Source: Methanobacteriota archaeon (GTDB lineage: Archaea; Thermoplasmatota; Thermoplasmata; Methanomassiliicoccales; Methanomethylophilaceae). Taken from it: a stretch of 10,548 bases of DNA. Location: contig JAKQBQ010000019.1 of NCBI GenBank assembly GCA_029574055.1, positions 1 through 10,548 of the forward strand, read 5' to 3'. The notes below the pieces were generated by a model. That model was not told where the DNA came from, made no database searches, and worked only from the letters and a program-made list of their open reading frames with translations. Position 1 is the stretch's first letter. Each line of letters starts with the position of its first letter. The translations under genes and the position numbers were made by a program. Positions 1-6,991 of the stretch are shown here, piece after piece.

Positions 1-641
1 ATGTGCTTTATGAAGGGACGGTCGCAGTGCCGGCAGACACCACATATGTGGCGGAGCTTGTATTCCGGCTGAACGGCCTGGGAGATCATGTCCTGACCGT
101 CACGTGCACACCGGAATATCTCTTCCCAATGTTCCCGGGCAGCGACCCGCCTGCCTTCGCCAACTACGGCACCGTCACCGTAACAGTGACCGAGTCCGTT
201 TGGAGCAAACCCACCACGTACATAGCGCTGATAGTGGTCGCCGTTCTGGTGGTCATTGCTGTGTACATGTACATGCGCAATGCGCCTACGGTGAAGCCGG
301 ACACCACGTTCACCGAGCTTGAGAGGCAGCAGAGAGAAAGGGGTTCTGCGGAAAGGAGGGATGAGGCCCCGAAAGCATCTGCAACGGAAAGGAGGAGATA
401 CAGAGGCTCCTCCGGCGAACAGCCTGCAGAGAAGTCGAAGCCTTCCCCGCCTCCGGAAGAGAAGAAGGCCAAGACCTTCACGGAGCTTGAGAAGGAGAAG
501 AGCGAGAAGAAAACATCTGCGCCGAAGAAAGAGGCTGAACCCCGGAAGGAAGAACCTAAAAAAGAAGCGCCTAAAAAGGATAAGAGCTCTTCTTCAGACG
601 AGCCGAAGAAGCTCAAGTATGTAAGTTCCAGACGGAAGTAA
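1..641 (+). CDS. C-terminal part of a membrane-anchored surface protein with a charged cytoplasmic tail (5' partial)
   Basis: The reading frame is open from the window edge and ends with TAA at 639-641. There is no signal peptide, so the N-terminus almost certainly lies upstream and the GTG at position 3 is not a real start. Numbering from that GTG, residues 1-65 are a Thr/Val-rich, beta-strand-like segment, as in extracellular Ig-like or adhesin domains. Residues 72-91 form one hydrophobic membrane helix, followed by a tail of about 120 residues rich in Lys, Glu, Arg, Ser and Pro. The tail contains the motif TFTELE twice (residues 102-107 and 158-163), each followed by charged residues that could form short helices. 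The expected topology is ectodomain outside, single C-terminal anchor, tail in the cytoplasm. The tail is larger than a simple stop-transfer and may bind something inside the cell, which is inference. I do not recognise the family. A terminator hairpin follows at once. Confidence 0.75.
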   Translation, partial: VLYEGTVAVPADTTYVAELVFRLNGLGDHVLTVTCTPEYLFPMFPGSDPPAFANYGTVTVTVTESVWSKPTTYIALIVVAVLVVIAVYMYMRNAPTVKPDTTFTELERQQRERGSAERRDEAPKASATERRRYRGSSGEQPAEKSKPSPPPEEKKAKTFTELEKEKSEKKTSAPKKEAEPRKEEPKKEAPKKDKSSSSDEPKKLKYVSSRRK

Positions 642-647
642 TTGAAT

Positions 648-680
648 GCTCGGGGAGCTGCGGCTCCCCGGCACTTTTTA
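648..680 (+). terminator. Hairpin and T-tract terminator after the surface-protein gene
   Basis: A perfect 8-bp inverted repeat, CGGGGAGC (651-658) and GCTCCCCG (663-670), closes a TGCG tetraloop. The run TTTTT (675-679) and further T-rich sequence follow on the + strand. This has the shape of an intrinsic terminator for the gene ending at 641. On the - strand the bases after the hairpin are not T-rich, so it serves the upstream (+) gene better than the convergent acetyltransferase gene, whose stop is at 686-684. Confidence 0.75.
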
Positions 681-683
681 TCT

Positions 684-1181
684 TTACAATTTCAAAAACG
701 GATCCTTAAGATCGATGAGGGCGACCTCTCTCCTGTCCATGAAGAACCCGATCTTCTTATGGAGCATTATCGACGGCAGGTTCCCGGTCTGTATCATGCT
801 GTGGCCTACATCCGCGCCCATCTCCTGCCCCTTCCTGAGCACTTCCCTCAGCAGCCTATAGCCGATCGCGTTCCTCCTTACGTAGGGATGAACGCCCATG
901 TTCTCTATCCACACGAGTTTGTTAACATCGAAGATATGCTCCAGGATCTTTGCGAAAATGAAGCCGTACACTTCCCCGTCCTCTTCCGCGACGAAGCTCA
1001 GGCCGCTTTCGAGATATGAAGCGAAGTGGTTCTTGCTGCTTGCGCCGAGGTTCTCTTTCCATTCGTTCGGAAGGTCTTCCCATTTGTTCTCGATCGTTAC
1101 CTCAAAGTATTCCCGAATGCAGGATATCTCAAGCTCCCTGACCCTCTCTATGTCTTTCAACTTCATCTGCCGTATCTCCAT
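684..1181 (-). CDS. GNAT-family N-acetyltransferase, coupled to argS
   Basis: This 165-residue protein has the length and layout of a single GNAT domain, which transfers acetyl from acetyl-CoA to an amine. Residues 61-75 (SFVAEEDGEVYGFIF) match the GNAT beta2-beta4 region. Residues 97-111 (VHPYVRRNAIGYRLL) form the acetyl-CoA pyrophosphate loop; Ala105 stands where the first Gly of the usual R/Q-x-x-G-x-G/A motif would be. Residues 131-146 (QTGNLPSIMLHKKIGF) resemble motif B with the late N...A/L...Y/F pattern. The chosen start is the ATG at 1181-1179, which overlaps the argS stop as TAATG; GGAGGAG lies just upstream inside argS. The frame is open further upstream, but that part overlaps argS and reads as non-conserved shadow. 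The arrangement implies translational coupling to argS and co-expression with prf1. The substrate is unknown; a protein N-terminal or ribosomal target would suit the context but is not shown by the sequence. The gene ends with TAA. Confidence 0.8.
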   Translation of the reverse strand: MEIRQMKLKDIERVRELEISCIREYFEVTIENKWEDLPNEWKENLGASSKNHFASYLESGLSFVAEEDGEVYGFIFAKILEHIFDVNKLVWIENMGVHPYVRRNAIGYRLLREVLRKGQEMGADVGHSMIQTGNLPSIMLHKKIGFFMDRREVALIDLKDPFLKL

Positions 1182-2901
1182 TACATCTCCTCCGGACAAT
1201 CTATCCCCAAACAATCCAGGACGTTCCTCAAAACGGTCCTGGTGCATTCGACAAGCGTCAGCCTCGCATCCCTGTTCTTGTCGGAAGAGAGAACAGGGAC
1301 CATCGCATAGAACTGATTGAATGCGGACGCCACCTCGTGCCCGTATCCGGGCAGTATATGCATACGCTTCTCCTCGGCCGCCTCCCTCAGCACGCTGCCG
1401 AGTTTGGACAGCGCCCTTATCAAAGCCCTCTCGTACTCGTCGGAGAACATAGCTGGGTCTGTGCAGTGTTCGTATTCGCCGGCTTTCTTCAGCATGCTGC
1501 AGGCCCTTGCATGCACATATTGGATGTGGGGCCGCTGTTCCCGTCGAAGTTCAGGGCCTCGTCCCATCTGAATACCAGCTGCTTCTCCGGGTGGACCCTG
1601 ACGATGTTGTACCTTACGGCGCCGATGCCCACCTTCCTCGCTATGCTCATCATGTCCGCCTCGGACAGATCGCTGCGCCTTGCCTTGATCTCATCCATGG
1701 CGCGGCTGACCGCCTCGTCGATGAGGTCGTCCAAATATACGACCACTCCTTTCCGTGTGGACATCTTCCCTTCCGGGAGCGACACGAAGGAGTAGAACAT
1801 CGCCTCCGGGATCTTCTTGCTGCCCATTATCTCCAGTGCCGAACACAGCTGTTTGGAGCCGAGCTTCTGATCCTCGCCGAGGACGTCTATCGCCCTGTCC
1901 GCCCTTTTGAATTTGTCTATGTGGTATGCAAGGTCGCGGGTGGTGTAGAGGGTGGTCCCGTCCGACCTTGTGAATGTGAACTTCGTGTTCTTTCCCTGTA
2001 TCCCGAAGTCTTTAAGATCGATGTACCAGGCGCCGTCATCCGTCTGCCCCGAGTACTTGGATGTCTTGAGCTTCTCCACCACATCCTTCGCCGACCCGTC
2101 CCTGATGAAATCCGATTCCCAAGTGTATTTGTCAAGCTTGACGTTTATTTCCGACAGGGTTTCCTTCAGCCCTTCGATCATGGCTTCCGCCGTTTCCCTG
2201 ACGCTGCCGATTATGCCCTCGTCCCCGGCCTCGAACTTCCTCAGCATCTCTGCGATGTGCTCTTTGACATCGTCGTCCTCTTCCATCCGCCTATTCGCTT
2301 CCCTGTAGTATGCTACAAGCTTGTGGTCGGTCTTGTCCCTGTCTTCTTCTCTGACGGCATCCTTCGATACGTTGCTGACGCCCCATGTCAGGATGACCAC
2401 CTGCTTGCCCACGTCATTGACATAATATTCGGTCTGCACCTCATACCCGCATCTCTTCAGGGCTCTTGCCAAAGTGTCGCCGATTATGGGGTTCCTGGCT
2501 CTTCCGACGTGTATGGGTCCTGTGGGGTTGGTGGATGTGTGTTCCACGTTCACTCTTATGCCGTTCTTGGGCATGGACCCGTATCCTTCCCCTTCCTCGA
2601 TCACCTTCTCGAGCGTTTCCTTTATCAGAGGGGTCTCGTCGATCATGAAATTCAGATATCCCTTTAACGGGCTCACGGACGCTATTGTCCCGGACGGTGC
2701 GATCTTTGCCGCCAGATCCTCAGCTATGCTCTTCGGGTCCATCCTCAATTCCCTTGAGAAGCCGAAGCACGGCACTGCGATGTCTGCCAGGTTGGAGGCT
2801 TCCATGATGAATTTGAGGTCCGGGTGCCCTATCTCCCCCAGCGCGGTCCTGACCGCAGCCTCTACCTCGCTTTCGAACCTCTGCCTTACGTCCATGCTCA
2901 T
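1181..2901 (-). CDS. argS: Arginyl-tRNA synthetase, interrupted by a one-base frameshift
   Basis: This class I synthetase charges tRNA-Arg with arginine. The start is the ATG at 2901-2899, sharing ATGA with the prf1 stop; a second ATG lies two codons in. The first frame gives an N-terminal add-1-like domain (about 1-110), then the catalytic core. The HIGH-type motif is HVGR at residues 131-134, in the ArgRS context EHTSTNPTGPIHVGR; the KMSKS-type motif is KMSTR at 379-383. After residue 458 (NFDGNSGP) this frame leaves the family sequence and stops at TGA 1491-1489. The family sequence resumes in another frame as HIQYVHARACSMLKKAG and runs through the anticodon-binding DALR domain to TAA at 1183-1181. 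One extra C in the run at 1528-1531 would restore a protein of about 573 residues, a normal ArgRS length. Both halves look well conserved, so a sequencing indel or very recent mutation fits better than an old pseudogene. It sits mid-operon between prf1 and the acetyltransferase. Confidence 0.9.
1528..1531 (-). other. Frameshift site in argS (C4 homopolymer)
   Basis: In the argS sense the codons read GGC CCC ACA TCC, whereas the family sequence needs GGC CCC CAC ATC (Gly-Pro-His-Ile). One C is missing from a run of four. Homopolymers are common indel sites in sequencing and in replication. A tRNA-Pro on CCC could also slip back one base and re-pair perfectly on CCC, but no classical tandem-slip heptamer is present. 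Confidence 0.85.
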
Positions 2902-4130
2902 CCCATCCTGTATCTCAGAATGGCGGCCATTCCTCCGAAGGCTTTCAAGAGCATGTCGCCTTCTTCGGAGTCCCCGGAGATCAGCTGCACCTTGGTGCTG
3001 AATCCTTCCGCCATCTCGAAGAAGCTGTCTATGAGGTCTTCCTGTTCCACGACCTTTGCGGGCATGCCGCATTCCGGACACGTTATCTTATCTTCCGGGT
3101 CGTCCACGGTCATGGATGATCTGTGTCCGGACCCGCATTCCGCCACGACCCTGTATTTCGAGAGCGTCTCCGACAGGAGAAGGATGTCCACCGCCCCGGC
3201 TTCGGTCGCCGTCCTGACGCTGTCCTCGCCGTATGCCGATAATCCGCCGTCCGCTTTCCTTATCTCTCTGAAGAGCCGCTGCATGTATTCTTTCTCGACG
3301 GTCAGCTGTATGTCCGTCAGTGTATCCTTAGCGGCATCGACGAGCTCTCTGAGACCCGATTCGTCGGTATAGCCGGTATCGAAAAGCGGGCTTACGACCT
3401 TCTTCCTGAGTTCATGGTGAAGATATTCCTCTTTCACGAAGAAGTCCTTTGTAGCGCCGGGACCGCCTACCAGTATCCCTTGGAGCTCGGTTCTGTTGAG
3501 GAACAGCTCGGTGGCGCTGTCTGCCACCTTTTTATAGAATTCGTGGGCGGCGATCTCTATCAATCTTTCAAAACGAACGGACGACTGCCCCCCCTGGTGG
3601 TGCTTGCTTGGAACCAGCGAATCGAAGTGCTTCAGGGTGTTTATCCTGCTGCCGGAGAGGAGGCCGAGGGTGGCCTCTTTCCTGTCGATGGTTATCAGCC
3701 CGTAGGACTTCTTATCGAGGAGCATGTCCTCGAGAGGCTCGGTGAAGAATTCCGAGTCGCATCTGTAAAGGAAAGTGATTATCTCCTCGGGGGGTTCCAG
3801 CGTGTATTGGACCATCTTCGTCTGATCCCCGGCGCGGGGCACCTCCCCGCAGAATATCACCAAACCGTTGGGAGGCGCTGTCTTGTAGGTCCTGAGCCTT
3901 GACATGATGGAATCGATGGCGCTTGTGACATTCTTCATAGTGGACTTCGATTTGATGTTGGTCGCCTGGGACTGCTCCTCTCTGAGATATGCCATGACGT
4001 CGGAGATGAGCTTGGTGCTCGGTATGTAAACCGATATCAGCTCGGTGCCTCTGCCTCGGTATGACGTTATCTCCTGCATGGCCTTCTTGAAATCGTACCT
4101 CGCCCTGTCCAGAGCATTGCTTTCATTCAT
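2898..4130 (-). CDS. prf1: Peptide chain release factor aRF1
   Basis: At 410 residues this is a full-length archaeal class I release factor, which recognises stop codons in the ribosomal A site and releases the peptide. Domain 1 carries the stop-codon motifs TNIKS (NIKS at 58-61) and YRCDSEF (122-128, the YxCxxxF motif). Domain 2 carries GGQ at 180-182 in the context SKHHQGGQSS, the peptidyl-transferase-centre motif. The C-terminal domain contains C332 and the pair C351/C354 (CPEC), a zinc-ribbon-like minidomain. The start is ATG 4130-4128, with GGTGGAG at 4141-4135 as a ribosome binding site. It is the first gene of the operon; its TGA stop overlaps the argS ATG as ATGA. All known functional motifs are intact, and the sequence shows no visible change that would imply altered stop-codon reading. 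Confidence 0.97.
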   Translation of the reverse strand: MNESNALDRARYDFKKAMQEITSYRGRGTELISVYIPSTKLISDVMAYLREEQSQATNIKSKSTMKNVTSAIDSIMSRLRTYKTAPPNGLVIFCGEVPRAGDQTKMVQYTLEPPEEIITFLYRCDSEFFTEPLEDMLLDKKSYGLITIDRKEATLGLLSGSRINTLKHFDSLVPSKHHQGGQSSVRFERLIEIAAHEFYKKVADSATELFLNRTELQGILVGGPGATKDFFVKEEYLHHELRKKVVSPLFDTGYTDESGLRELVDAAKDTLTDIQLTVEKEYMQRLFREIRKADGGLSAYGEDSVRTATEAGAVDILLLSETLSKYRVVAECGSGHRSSMTVDDPEDKITCPECGMPAKVVEQEDLIDSFFEMAEGFSTKVQLISGDSEEGDMLLKAFGGMAAILRYRMG

Positions 4131-4185
4131 CTTGCTCCACCAATAATATTTATCTCAATTGCGCATTCCTATAAAAGTATTGGCG
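4131..4185. promoter_or_regulatory. Compact divergent promoter region of prf1 and pyrH
   Basis: Only 55 bp separate the two start codons. For prf1 (-), CTTTTATAG (4177-4169) is a good TATA box. Using the archaeal TATA-to-start distance of about 25 bases, transcription would begin near 4147, leaving a short leader containing the site GGTGGAG. For pyrH (+), AATATTTAT (4145-4153) is the best TATA candidate, putting its start near 4172-4178 and giving a leader of about 10 bases without a clear ribosome binding site. If both are right, each TATA box lies close to the start site of the other gene. Start sites are predicted from spacing only. Confidence 0.5.
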
Positions 4186-4875
4186 ATGAAGAAAGAAAAA
4201 GTTGTTGTGTCCATCGGGGGGTCTGTGCTTATCCCGGGCGAAAATGACCCGGCATACATAAAGAAGCTTGCCGAGACTATCAAAGATGCGTCGGGCGCCG
4301 TCCAGCTCGTGGTGGTCTGCGGAGGCGGCAGAATAGCCAGATATTACACCGAGACCGGAAGGAGCATAGGAGGAAGCACCTACCAGCTCGATATCATGGG
4401 GATAGGCGTCACGAGGATCAACGCGCAGCTTTTGGCGGTCTCGCTGGGAAAACTGTCGTCAACCGACATACCCGAGACGGCGGAGGAAGCATCTCGAAGA
4501 TCAACTCCTGACAACATTGTGGTCATGGGCGGCACCGAGCCGGGGCATACAACCGATGCCGTGGCCGCGATGGTGGCAAAGGAGATGGGTGCCGGAAGGA
4601 TCGTCAACGCAACCTCGGTGGAAGCCGTTTATTCCGATGATCCGAAGAAGAACCCGGCGGCGGAACGGTACTCCGATATCACCATAGATAAGCTGGGAGA
4701 GCTCGTGTATAAAGAGCACGGCGCGGGGAATTCGAGCGTCTTCGACCCTCTGGGAATAAAGATAGCAAAAGAGAACAAGATAGATATCCTGATGGTGGAC
4801 GGCAGGGATCTGGAAGAGTTGAAGAACGCCATACTCGGCAGCAGGATCAAGGGGACCTACGTCAATTCTCAGTGA
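4186..4875 (+). CDS. pyrH: UMP kinase, archaeal type
   Basis: This 229-residue cytoplasmic amino-acid-kinase-fold enzyme phosphorylates UMP to UDP with ATP in pyrimidine nucleotide synthesis. The N-terminal strand and loop VVVSIGGSVL (residues 6-15) bind phosphate. GGGRIARYY (46-54) and the run DIMGIGVTRINAQLL (69-83) match the archaeal UMPK acceptor region. GGTEPGHTTDAVA (115-127) is the strongly conserved UMP/ATP site motif. NATSVEAVYSDDP (141-153) stands where homologues have N-x-D-G-V-Y-x-x-DP, so the Asp-Gly pair is replaced by Glu-Ala here. I chose the ATG at 4186 because it aligns with known archaeal N-termini; the frame extends nine codons upstream to a TTG, but no homology is expected there. 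The gene diverges from prf1, and its last 14 bases overlap the end of the convergent dtdA. The stop is TGA. Confidence 0.95.
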   Translation: MKKEKVVVSIGGSVLIPGENDPAYIKKLAETIKDASGAVQLVVVCGGGRIARYYTETGRSIGGSTYQLDIMGIGVTRINAQLLAVSLGKLSSTDIPETAEEASRRSTPDNIVVMGGTEPGHTTDAVAAMVAKEMGAGRIVNATSVEAVYSDDPKKNPAAERYSDITIDKLGELVYKEHGAGNSSVFDPLGIKIAKENKIDILMVDGRDLEELKNAILGSRIKGTYVNSQ

Positions 4876-5722
4876 TGGGTTCCAGGTCGGAAGAGGTTAT
4901 CAGCTCGAACCCGGCTGATGATATGAGATCGGCAATCCTCTTCTCGTCCGGCTTCTTCATGGATTTTCTGTGCATGTAGACGAGATCCGCATCCGATGCC
5001 GCGCACGCATCCTTCACCATTCTGATTATATCCTCGTCGCTGCTCCCTTCGATGTGGTAGTTTGGAAGCATGTGCCCGAAGTTTATCTTGAATCCGAGCG
5101 CGACCTCGGTGAACCTTGGGGCGTAATGCCCTCCCCCGACGCCAACCGCCGTTTCGTAACCGTCAGGTTCCATAGCCAGGAGTACATCCGTGAGGATGTC
5201 CGCAGCCCTCTCGTTCCCCCAGTTCCTCTCGTCGCTCCCTATCTCGATGAAGAACGTGGGCTTGTCGAGCCACGGCCCATGGTGCGTCACCTCGAAACAC
5301 ACCTTGAAATCCTCCATATTGTTGCAATCTGCGATCCTTCTCAGCGCATCCGTCATAAGAGCAGGATTGGATCTGACGAGCGTTCTCTCCTTCCCTCCGA
5401 ACTTGTTCTCATGGAAGTTGCCGATTGGATGCACCGTCATGGCTGCCTCTCCGCTCGTCGCGGAATGCCTTGACATGAACACCACCTCATCCACAACAAG
5501 GCCGGCATCGTCGATCCTCTTATCGATGTCCTCGATCCGGATGTGAAGATCGGGTGTGATCATGATCACATTCTCCCCATTCATAAGGAAAATATCACTT
5601 CCGTTCCTGCCTTTCTCCTCCCATTCTCTTTTTCTGAGGAGCCTGTCCTTCATGTTCACGGAAGGTATATCATTCTCGCTGCAGACAAAAAGCCTCTTTT
5701 TTCCGTCCATCTTGAACATCAT
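4862..5722 (-). CDS. dtdA: D-aminoacyl-tRNA deacylase (archaeal DtdA/GEK1 family)
   Basis: This 286-residue protein matches the archaeal and plant D-aminoacyl-tRNA deacylase family, unrelated to bacterial Dtd1. It hydrolyses D-amino acids from mischarged tRNAs, keeping D-residues out of proteins, and the family is zinc-dependent. Visible family motifs are SRHSATSGEAAMTVHPIGN (84-102), VTHHGP (145-150), EIGSDERNWGN (160-170) and GVGGGHYAPRFTE (194-206), rich in His, Asp and Glu suited to metal binding. The start is uncertain among ATGs at 5722, 5719 and 5710. No ribosome binding site is visible, and the TATA element at 5744-5737 would place the transcript start very near these codons, so it is probably leaderless. 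Its 3' end overlaps the convergent pyrH by 14 bp, with TGA stops for both. Its presence among tRNA synthetase genes fits its proofreading role. Confidence 0.95.
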   Translation of the reverse strand: MMFKMDGKKRLFVCSENDIPSVNMKDRLLRKREWEEKGRNGSDIFLMNGENVIMITPDLHIRIEDIDKRIDDAGLVVDEVVFMSRHSATSGEAAMTVHPIGNFHENKFGGKERTLVRSNPALMTDALRRIADCNNMEDFKVCFEVTHHGPWLDKPTFFIEIGSDERNWGNERAADILTDVLLAMEPDGYETAVGVGGGHYAPRFTEVALGFKINFGHMLPNYHIEGSSDEDIIRMVKDACAASDADLVYMHRKSMKKPDEKRIADLISSAGFELITSSDLEPITEN

Positions 5723-5735
5723 GTTATCACAAATA

Positions 5736-5746
5736 TGATATAAATC
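5736..5746. promoter_or_regulatory. Near-symmetric TATA element between dtdA and the regulator gene
   Basis: The 42-bp gap holds one clear TATA-like sequence, GATATAAAT on + (5737-5745), read as ATTTATATC on -. Its centre, about 5741, is 24 bases from the regulator's GTG at 5765 and about 20 bases from the dtdA ATGs at 5722 and 5719. With archaeal spacing, both transcripts would start at or next to their start codons. Neither gene has a ribosome binding site, which agrees with leaderless transcripts driven by one shared or overlapping element. Confidence 0.5.
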
Positions 5747-5764
5747 ACCCTCTTACGCTATGCC

Positions 5765-6991
5765 GTGTCAAATGAAAACGCGACGATAAGAGAGCGGGCG
5801 CTGCTCCATCTTAGCAGATTCCCGAACATGACCCCGAAAGAGCTGTTCAACGTTCCTTTCGACCTCACACAGGACGGCATCGCGTCGGTGCTTGGCATAT
5901 CCCGCGCCCACGCTTCGCTGGAACTCAAGAAGCTGAAAGAGTTGGGCAAGATAGACGACTGGCAGGCGCACATAAAGGGTTCCGGCACAAAGCGGAAAGC
6001 GTACTATCTCCTGCCCGAAGGAGCTGCCGAGGCCGAACTTCTGTGGAAGAGGTTCGAGGCGTCAGGCATCACCGTCGAGACCCTGCTGGATATGAAGAGG
6101 TGCGATCCGGGCATAATGTGGGACAGCCTGAGCGCAAAAGACAAGGAGACGTTCGGCCTGGCGTGCGTGTTCAGGGTGCCCATACCGAGGAAGACCCTCC
6201 CGGATACGAACACAGGCGTCATACCCATCGACTTCTACGGGATGACCACCATAAGCGACGATGTCCGCAACAAGTACCTTTCTTTGGCAGACCCGGAAAA
6301 GGCGAAGGTCTGGCACAGCCGCGCCGCGGATTGGTGGATGGACAACGGAGATGATGATCAAGAAAGGCTCTACCATCTTGTCATGGCGGGAAGGAACACC
6401 GAAGCCTGCAAGCTCACGCTGAGAAGATCCGAAGAATTCCTCGAGAATCCGAACGAGGACCTTCTTGCAACAGTGAAAGAAATGGCCGTTATCCCGAAGT
6501 ACACCGAGCCCATCTACAACATAAGAGCAAAGATCGCTTTGGAATGCGCCGATGTGGCCGACGCCCTCGCTTGCGCCGATGTGCTTGCGGATTTCATGAC
6601 GAACGATGCCGATCTCATCAGAGCGGAGGCCTATATGCTGTCCGGGGATGCAGGGAAGGGTTTCAGCCTCGCTTCGTCCATGTTCGAAAAGGATCCTTCA
6701 TCAAGATCCGCGCTCATAGCCGCCAAATGTCTGTTCAGGATGAAAAAATATGACGAAGCGTCAGCCTTCCTCGGAAGGTCCTGCGAGGTGCTTTCCAACA
6801 ACAACGATGCCACCAGCATAGACGACATATTGATGCTCAGGGCAGGTATCGCCTACGACAGGGGAAAGACCGATGAGGCCCTAAGCTACCTCAGCAAGGC
6901 CAAGAAGGTATCCAGGAAGGACAGGACGAAAGAAAGGATCGATGCCCTCACCAAGAACATAAAGAACGGCAAGCACGTAAGCTTCGACTGA
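5765..6991 (+). CDS. Winged-helix DNA-binding protein with TPR-like C-terminal region
   Basis: The 408-residue product has an N-terminal winged helix (about 8-86). LTQDGIASVLGISRAHASLELKKL (starting at 34) gives the helix-turn-helix, with recognition helix around 46-58, and basic GTKRKAYYLL (74-83) forms the wing. A middle segment (100-180) is unassigned. From about residue 176 the protein is all-helical: KAKVWHSRAADWW...YHLVMAGR resembles the helical region that follows the NTPase in MalT/STAND-like regulators, and TPR-like helix pairs occur near 283-310, 314-340 and 353-383. No P-loop or other NTPase motif is visible, so it may be a STAND-like regulator that lacks or lost the ATPase. It starts with GTG and has no ribosome binding site, consistent with a leaderless transcript. 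It diverges from dtdA and ends one base before the convergent pheS stop. A transcription factor is the likely role; ligand and targets are unknown. Confidence 0.8.
   Translation: MSNENATIRERALLHLSRFPNMTPKELFNVPFDLTQDGIASVLGISRAHASLELKKLKELGKIDDWQAHIKGSGTKRKAYYLLPEGAAEAELLWKRFEASGITVETLLDMKRCDPGIMWDSLSAKDKETFGLACVFRVPIPRKTLPDTNTGVIPIDFYGMTTISDDVRNKYLSLADPEKAKVWHSRAADWWMDNGDDDQERLYHLVMAGRNTEACKLTLRRSEEFLENPNEDLLATVKEMAVIPKYTEPIYNIRAKIALECADVADALACADVLADFMTNDADLIRAEAYMLSGDAGKGFSLASSMFEKDPSSRSALIAAKCLFRMKKYDEASAFLGRSCEVLSNNNDATSIDDILMLRAGIAYDRGKTDEALSYLSKAKKVSRKDRTKERIDALTKNIKNGKHVSFD

Noticed and set aside
3..641. The first gene as a complete small protein starting at the GTG at position 3
   Set aside because: It would have a beta-rich ectodomain but no signal peptide, and the frame is open to the window edge. 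It is better read as the end of a larger protein.
1520..1540. Programmed ribosomal frameshift as the main explanation for the argS break
   Set aside because: A single P-site slip on C-CCC is possible, but no tandem slippery heptamer is present, and I did not find an obvious stimulatory hairpin just downstream. A homopolymer indel is simpler. It is kept only as an alternative.
1507..2667. A 386-codon open frame on the + strand opposite argS
   Set aside because: It is antisense to clearly conserved ArgRS sequence, and its product shows no family motif. Long antisense open frames arise from codon bias in genes of this composition.
2902..3081. N-terminal extension of argS by 60 codons
   Set aside because: The extra codons lie inside conserved prf1 sequence including its CxxC region, and give an Arg/Gly-rich stretch unlike any ArgRS. 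The ATG at 2901 with the ATGA overlap is the better start.
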